Shown piece after piece: positions 59,785 to 64,000 of a stretch of DNA of 64,000 nt. The notes under the pieces were generated by a model. It did no database searches and had not been told where the DNA came from. It saw only the letters and a list, made by a program, of their open reading frames with translations. This DNA comes from Bacillota bacterium (GTDB taxonomy: Bacteria; Bacillota; Dethiobacteria; Dethiobacterales; Dethiobacteraceae). Within the stretch, counting starts at the first letter, position 1; every line of letters begins with the position of its first letter. The DNA lies in the NCBI GenBank assembly GCA_018725565.1, contig QLUR01000011.1, positions 1-64,000 of the forward strand, in the 5' to 3' direction. Both the position numbers and the translations under genes were made by a program.

Positions 59785-60583
59785 ACAGTCGAAACGCTCT
59801 GACCCCCTGGTATAGAAGCATAGCAAGACCATCCAGCGCGGGGCTGGAGAGCTTGTCCGCCAAGGCCAGATAGTCGTCCGCTGCCGCACCATAACGCAAA
59901 TCAAAAAAGAGCGCCCCGGCTGCCGGGCTAAGGTCAACAAGCCATTCCCCCTCCCGACGGAAGGAAACGGACAAGGTGTTGACGACCAAGCCGGCGCCCG
60001 GCAGGTGGTCCTGCAAGTTTCCCGTCAGCGGCACGGCGAAAAGGACAGTTTGCCCGGTATTCCTGCGCCTCTGCAGGTCAGCCGCCAGCGTCTGCGCCCG
60101 CTCTGAGGTACGGTTCAGCACAACGATCTCCGCCGCATTACCTTCCAGCAATGCGGCAGCCACAGCCCTGGCTGCCCCGCCGGCACCTAGAATCACAACT
60201 TTCTTGCCTTGCGGGTCAAAGCCGGCCTCCAGGCGCAAGGCGTCAAGGAATCCTCCCGTGTCGGTATTGTAACCGGTTAGGGTGCCTTCCCTGTTGACAA
60301 CAGTATTGACGGCACCGCAAGCGGCGGCTGTATCGTCCAGGCAGTCCAGCAACGGCACGACCGCTTCCTTGAGGGGAACGGTGACATTGACGCCAGCCAT
60401 CCGCAACGCCCGGACAGCCGCTGCCGCCGCCGGCAGATCCTCTTGTCTGACATGGAAAGGGACATAGACGTAAGGCAGCTGCAGTGCGGCAAAAGCGGCG
60501 TTATGCATGGCCGGTGACAGTGAATGGGCCACGGGAGCGCCAAAAATTCCGGCAACTTTAGTTACCCCGCTAATGTTAACCAC
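59714..60583 (-). CDS. aroE: shikimate dehydrogenase
   Basis: The 289-residue NADP-dependent enzyme has the substrate segment GIFGAPVAHSLSPAMHNAAF, NVTVPLKEAVVPLLD with the catalytic Lys, the NTDTGGFLDAL motif, the Rossmann motif VVILGAGGAARAVAAAL and RTSERAQTLAADL for NADP. It starts at GTG 60583 with AAGGAGG upstream. A longer frame to 60670 has no support. It makes shikimate for AroK. Confidence 0.94.
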   Translation of the reverse strand: MVNISGVTKVAGIFGAPVAHSLSPAMHNAAFAALQLPYVYVPFHVRQEDLPAAAAAVRALRMAGVNVTVPLKEAVVPLLDCLDDTAAACGAVNTVVNREGTLTGYNTDTGGFLDALRLEAGFDPQGKKVVILGAGGAARAVAAALLEGNAAEIVVLNRTSERAQTLAADLQRRRNTGQTVLFAVPLTGNLQDHLPGAGLVVNTLSVSFRREGEWLVDLSPAAGALFFDLRYGAAADDYLALADKLSSPALDGLAMLLYQGVRAFRLFTGHEPPLEVMRRALLAAARRQK

Positions 60584-60674
60584 CGCATCCTCCTTGCGCC
60601 GATAGGCGGCGCAAGACTTCGTTCTCAGTCGACTCGCGCCTTGCCTGGCTTGCTTCTTGACGCAAGGCATCTTC

Positions 60675-60711
60675 CTGACAGAGGGCAGAGAACAGAAGTC
60701 AGAAAAAAGAG
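60675..60711. repeat. low-complexity AGTC/AGAGA tract before yqeG
   Basis: CTGACAGAGGGCAGAGAACA then GAAGTCAGAAAA is built of short purine-rich words, like the tracts at 43557, 50561, 50708 and 51980. No gene is visible in this gap. Confidence 0.35.
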
Positions 60712-60769
60712 ATAATTTAAGTATGGCGACACCTTTCAGACAGGCAAATAGCCCTGGCTGATTATACGA

Positions 60770-61258
60770 TTAATTCATGGTGCGCAGCAAAACGCGCTCC
60801 AGCAGGCGCACGAACTTCGTGCCAATAAATTCACGCTTGTCAAGCGGCGTTACCAAGACGGTGTACATGCCGCTGCGGTTGCCCCCGATAATATCTGTAA
60901 ACAACTGATCTCCGATAACGCACACCTGGCAGGGAGCCAAGCCAAGGCGGCCTGCCAGGTTCAGAAAAGCACGCCGCCGCGGTTTAACGGCGCGGGCCAC
61001 GGCAATAACGCCAAGACGTGAGGAAACCTCTTCCACACGGGCAGGAAAATTATTGGAAACAATCGCCAGTTCTAACCCCGCTTCCCGCAGACCGAACAAC
61101 CATTTTACCATCCGTTCGTCCACTTCCGTGGCGTTCCAGGGTACCAGGGTATTATCCAAGTCAGCAATCACGGCCCCAATCCCTTTTTCCCGGAGCGAAG
61201 ACAGATCAATCTCATAAATTGACCTGACAATCAGGTCAGGTCGCAGCAGTTTCGGCAT
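60770..61258 (-). CDS. yqeG: YqeG family HAD-type phosphatase
   Basis: The 162-residue HAD IIIA phosphatase has motif I ADLDNTLVPW, motif II AIVSNNFP and motif III CVIGDQLFTDIIGGN. YqeG proteins are often found beside aroE and replication or ribosome-biogenesis genes in Firmicutes; the substrate is not established by sequence. A promoter with an extended -10 lies directly upstream. Confidence 0.9.
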   Translation of the reverse strand: MPKLLRPDLIVRSIYEIDLSSLREKGIGAVIADLDNTLVPWNATEVDERMVKWLFGLREAGLELAIVSNNFPARVEEVSSRLGVIAVARAVKPRRRAFLNLAGRLGLAPCQVCVIGDQLFTDIIGGNRSGMYTVLVTPLDKREFIGTKFVRLLERVLLRTMN

Positions 61259-61285
61259 GGCTCACCTCACGGCAATGGTGAAAGT

Positions 61286-61315
61286 ATTATACCATACCGC
61301 GCCGTTAGTTGTAGA
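61286..61315 (-). promoter_or_regulatory. sigma-A promoter of yqeG
   Basis: The minus strand reads TCTACA, 18 bases, TATAAT with TGG directly before the -10 (extended -10). The leader is about 20 bases long. Confidence 0.6.
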
Positions 61316-61410
61316 GCCCTTTCAGTAATTTTTTGCATTTGATGGCAGGAAATAAGGGTACCGGCGCCGAAATGCAGCAGCAAGACCTGCTGAAGCGGGA
61401 GGAAGGAAAC

Positions 61411-62295
61411 ATGCTCCGTCAAAAAAGTAAGCTTCTGATTGTGGACGACTCGCCGCTCTTTCGCACTTATCTCAAGAAACTGCTGGCAAGTCAGTATGCC
61501 TTGGAAATGATTGAAATTAACACCGCGCGGGAACTGCAATCTTACCTTAACAATATTGACATCCGGGAAATAGCTTTGGTATTGATCGATTTACACCTGC
61601 CTGACGGTAACGGTCTGGAAGTTATTGAAAAAATTAGAATGAACCCGGCTACAAGTGACTTGGCCGTAATTGTCGTTAGCAGCTATATAGACAAAAACAC
61701 CGCGTTGCAGGTAATCAGGACCGGTGCCCAGGACCTGGTAGTCAAACCGTTCGAAGCTGAAGAACTTTTGGAACGCCTGGACAAACTGCTGGCATCCGAA
61801 CCTGTTGGGCAACCGATTTACCTGCGTGATTTCAAAGAGGTAAACGACTATTACCAACAGATTAATGAGGAAATGAAGCGGGCCAAACGAGCCGACTATC
61901 CGCTTACTCTGCTTCTCGCCGGCTTTTTCCGCAGCGGCTCGCTCGCCTCACCGCTCAGCGGCGCAGACTGCAGGCTAAATATCGCCTTGGGCGATGCTTT
62001 TCTTCAACTCATGCGGGAAAGTTTGCGCGAAACTGACTCCGTCTATTCGCTGGCGGCCAACGAGTACCTGCTTGTTCTGCCCTTTACTTGCGCGCAGGGA
62101 ACAGTCACTGTCCTGGAAAATATCAACCAAGCTTTTGCCAAAGTATTGCAACGCAGCGGCAGTTCTGACATGACTCTGCTAACCACCGCTGTCACATATC
62201 CGGGAGACGGCAGCGACTTACGGGAGGTCATCGCCGGCCTGGAGAAAAGTTTTCAGGCGCTGCTGGTCTCGCCCCGGCCGCCAGCAAGCCAATAG
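61411..62295 (+). CDS. response regulator with a degenerate GGDEF domain
   Basis: The 294-residue protein starts at ATG 61411 behind GGGAGGAAGG. The receiver domain (1-128) has Asp12-Asp13, phospho-acceptor Asp60 (VLIDLHLPDGNGLEV), Ser90 and Lys112 (VKPFEAEEL). The rest (about 150-285) has the fold and spacing of a GGDEF domain, but the signature place holds AANEY (215-219), so it cannot be a normal diguanylate cyclase. It might bind c-di-GMP or GTP, or act as a partner. It is one of only two plus-strand genes and lies near the pilus cluster. Confidence 0.8.
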   Translation: MLRQKSKLLIVDDSPLFRTYLKKLLASQYALEMIEINTARELQSYLNNIDIREIALVLIDLHLPDGNGLEVIEKIRMNPATSDLAVIVVSSYIDKNTALQVIRTGAQDLVVKPFEAEELLERLDKLLASEPVGQPIYLRDFKEVNDYYQQINEEMKRAKRADYPLTLLLAGFFRSGSLASPLSGADCRLNIALGDAFLQLMRESLRETDSVYSLAANEYLLVLPFTCAQGTVTVLENINQAFAKVLQRSGSSDMTLLTTAVTYPGDGSDLREVIAGLEKSFQALLVSPRPPASQ

Positions 62296-62346
62296 GCATT
62301 TAACCTGTCTTTATAAGCACCGTTTTTGGAGCAGCTCAGAATAAGC

Positions 62347-63057
62347 TCACTGCTGCCTGGGTGATTCTTCCGGTACAAATTCACTGCCAATTTTGTTAAG
62401 TGCTTTTTTTTCAATACGGGAGACATAAGAGCGGGATATGCCCAACATACGGGCGATATCCTTTTGCGTCCGGCGGGTTTTGTTCAGCAGACCGTAGCGC
62501 ATCGCCAATACCTGCCGCTCACGGGGATGCAGCCGCCTGATAATCTGGTAAAGCCTCTCCGCCGCAATTTTCCTGTCCACTTCTTCCAACACCTGCTCGG
62601 AGTCGGTACCCAAAACATCAATCAGTGTGATTTCATGCCCATCCGGGTCTTTCCCAATCGGGTTCTGCAGCAGCACCTCGTGCCGCCGCCTGGCGGTGGC
62701 GCGAATGTGCATGAGAATTTCGTTTTCAATGCAACGTGCGGCAAAGGTGGCCAGGCGCGTGCCTTTGCCCCTGTCGAAGGAATCGATAGCTTTAATCAAT
62801 CCGACAGTGCCGATGGAGATCAGGTCTTCCTGCTCTTCGCTGATATTGTCATATTTTTTGATTATGTGGGCGACAAGTCTCAGGTTATGCTCAATCAGCA
62901 TGGACCTGGCGGCGTGGTCTCCCGAAGCCATACGGTTGAGCCATTCTTTTTCCTCCGGCGGCGACAAAGGCTGCGGGAAAGAGTTGCTGTGCAAGTAGGA
63001 AGCAAGCAAGATAATATCCCTGACAACAGCGACCGCTAAGGTAACAAACATCAGCAA
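62347..63057 (-). CDS. sigK: RNA polymerase sporulation sigma factor SigK (pro-sigma-K)
   Basis: The protein of about 236 residues is the late mother-cell sigma factor. The N-terminus before the expected cleavage (VTLAVAVVRDIILLASY-LHSN) is the pro-sequence. Region 2 has HNLRLVAHIIKKYDN, DLISIGTVGLIKAIDSFD and FAARCIENEILMHIRA; region 4 has ERQVLAMRYGL and TQKDIARMLGISRSYVSRIEKKAL. The gene is intact without a skin element. I suggest the TTG at 63057 (GGGGGAGGA upstream); an ATG at 63078 lies in a hairpin. Confidence 0.95.
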   Translation of the reverse strand: MLMFVTLAVAVVRDIILLASYLHSNSFPQPLSPPEEKEWLNRMASGDHAARSMLIEHNLRLVAHIIKKYDNISEEQEDLISIGTVGLIKAIDSFDRGKGTRLATFAARCIENEILMHIRATARRRHEVLLQNPIGKDPDGHEITLIDVLGTDSEQVLEEVDRKIAAERLYQIIRRLHPRERQVLAMRYGLLNKTRRTQKDIARMLGISRSYVSRIEKKALNKIGSEFVPEESPRQQ

Positions 63058-63072
63058 AAAAAAATCCTCCCC

Positions 63073-63105
63073 CGGCATAATATTATTCCTATTATCTTAT
63101 GCCAG
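63073..63105 (-). promoter_or_regulatory. hairpin at the sigK start
   Basis: GGCATAA and TTATGCC, with inner AT pairs, form an imperfect hairpin on the minus strand between the penicillin-binding protein stop and sigK. It includes the ATG at 63076-63078 and is followed by GGGGGAGGA and a T9 run. It could end readthrough or shield the first ATG. Confidence 0.4.
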
Positions 63106-63125
63106 GGGTGGATTTTTGTGACTCC

Positions 63126-64000
63126 TTACCGTCGGCGCGGCAGAGCTTCTTCGGCAAGCAGGCGGAAGATGGCGGAGGCGGAAAGGTCGCGCGGCTGTTC
63201 GGCAAAGATGACCATAACCAGTCTTTCGTTCCCTCTCTCCGCCAAGCCGGCAAACCAGGAGTAAACGGGCGGATCGCGTCGGCCGCTCTGGGCCGTCCCC
63301 GACTTGCCGGCAATGTCCAGGTGAGGGCTGGCGGCGTCGCGGGCCGTGCCGCTTTGGACCACTTCACTAAGCATAGAACGGAGCTGACGCGCGGTGGCGG
63401 GAGAGACTACACGGGTACGGCGCAGGACAGCGTAACGGCGTACAGTTCTCCCCTGCCGGTCGGTAACGGCCTGGACCAGGCGTGGAGGAAGATCCAGACC
63501 GTTGTTGGCTGCCACTGCCAGCAGCCGTGCCACTTGCAGCGGCGTGGCCTCCACCAGCCCCTGTCCCAATGAAGTATTGGCCAAGTCGCCCAGGTACGGC
63601 AATTCCGCCAGTGTAGGCAGGCGGCCGGCATCTTCGCCAGGGAGCGGGAGACCAACCCTGCGGGCAAAGCCGAAACGAACGGCAAAATCAAGCACCGTTT
63701 CCCGGCCAAGCCGCTGCCCCAGACGGATAAAGTAAGCATTGCAGGACAGGGCCAGCGCCCGGGTCATTCCAAGTTGCCCATGCGGCCGGCCCTGGTAGCA
63801 GGATACCTCTCTCTCGCCTACCAAGGTCGCACCGCTACAGTACAACGGTTCGTCCGGCAGGTTCCGCTCGAGCGCGGCAGCGGCCAAGACTACTTTAAAG
63901 ACTGAGCCCGGAGGGTAAGCTGCCAATGCCTTGTTGACGAAGGGCTGGTGCGGGTTGGCCTGCAAAGTGGCAAATTCCTGTCGACTAATGCCGTGATGCA
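63126..64000 (-). CDS. class B penicillin-binding protein (transpeptidase), partial
   Basis: The C-terminal 291 residues or so are in the window; the frame stays open to the right edge. All transpeptidase motifs are present: SxxK in AYPPGSVFKVVLAA, SxN in LSCNAYFIRLG, and KSGT in IAGKSGTAQSG. The protein ends soon after a short tail (AEEALPRRR). The size of the domain and the sequence around SxxK fit the shorter PbpA/FtsI-like class B proteins that work with SEDS glycosyltransferases. With sigK directly downstream, a spore-wall role is possible but unproven. Confidence 0.88.
   Translation of the reverse strand, partial: HHGISRQEFATLQANPHQPFVNKALAAYPPGSVFKVVLAAAALERNLPDEPLYCSGATLVGEREVSCYQGRPHGQLGMTRALALSCNAYFIRLGQRLGRETVLDFAVRFGFARRVGLPLPGEDAGRLPTLAELPYLGDLANTSLGQGLVEATPLQVARLLAVAANNGLDLPPRLVQAVTDRQGRTVRRYAVLRRTRVVSPATARQLRSMLSEVVQSGTARDAASPHLDIAGKSGTAQSGRRDPPVYSWFAGLAERGNERLVMVIFAEQPRDLSASAIFRLLAEEALPRRR

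Noticed and set aside
62347-63057. Possible skin element in sigK
   Set aside because: The gene is continuous, and regions 2 to 4 are in one frame.

Overview
The window comes from a spore-forming, anaerobic, Gram-positive bacterium of moderately high GC content, most like the Peptococcaceae/Desulfotomaculum-Pelotomaculum group. That placement is an inference from gene content. It rests on an almost complete set of sporulation genes (spo0A, spoIVB, spoIIM, spoIIIAA-AH, sigK), two-subunit oxygen-sensitive fumarase, a soluble fumarate-reductase-like pair, a NuoEF-type NADH module joined to an NfnB-like protein, and a type IV pilus cluster. Nearly every gene lies on the minus strand. Only a prepilin-like gene (59368) and a response regulator (61411) lie on the plus strand.

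Region 1 (1-8.0 kb) is C4-dicarboxylate metabolism: fumarase alpha and beta, malate dehydrogenase, FrdB, FrdA and a CoA-transferase/racemase-family protein, then an OFA-type MFS transporter behind its own promoter and the first codons of a ferredoxin-domain oxidoreductase. Region 2 (8.2-19.6 kb) is a conserved Firmicute housekeeping and sporulation block: pdp, deoB, xerD, yqzK-like, ald, spoIIM, nudF, spo0A, spoIVB, recN, nadK. Region 3 (19.6-27.4 kb) holds tlyA, dxs, oapA, a region I assign to OLE RNA, ispA, xseB, xseA and folD. Region 4 (27.4-33.5 kb) is a three-gene NADH-linked flavin/iron-sulfur complex. Region 5 (33.8-43.5 kb) is nusB, the amaP/Asp23 envelope-stress genes, spoIIIAH-AA, a zinc-ribbon protein, efp, pepQ and aroQ. 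Region 6 (43.6-59.8 kb) is aroK, a CBS-PAS-HD signalling protein and a long type IV pilus cluster (pilB, pilT, pilC, pilin, pilD, minor pilins, pilM, pilN, pilO). Region 7 (59.7-64 kb) is aroE, yqeG, the response regulator, sigK and the C-terminal part of a class B penicillin-binding protein.

The strongest regulatory story is in the pilus cluster. A dedicated promoter drives a class I cyclic-di-GMP riboswitch with a terminator, pointing at the major pilin gene. The PilB motor carries two tandem MshEN-type cyclic-di-GMP-binding motifs. Nearby is a response regulator with a decayed GGDEF domain. Three coiled-coil proteins, two of them built from 11-residue repeats, lie between the pilus genes.

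Other points of interest are: the OLE RNA/OapA pair; the NuoEF plus NfnB-like complex, whose molybdopterin-type domain lacks the usual Cys/Sec and His; and a family of about 170-bp inverted-terminal-repeat elements, with one full and four partial copies. The ends of these elements touch or supply stop and start regions of neighbouring genes.
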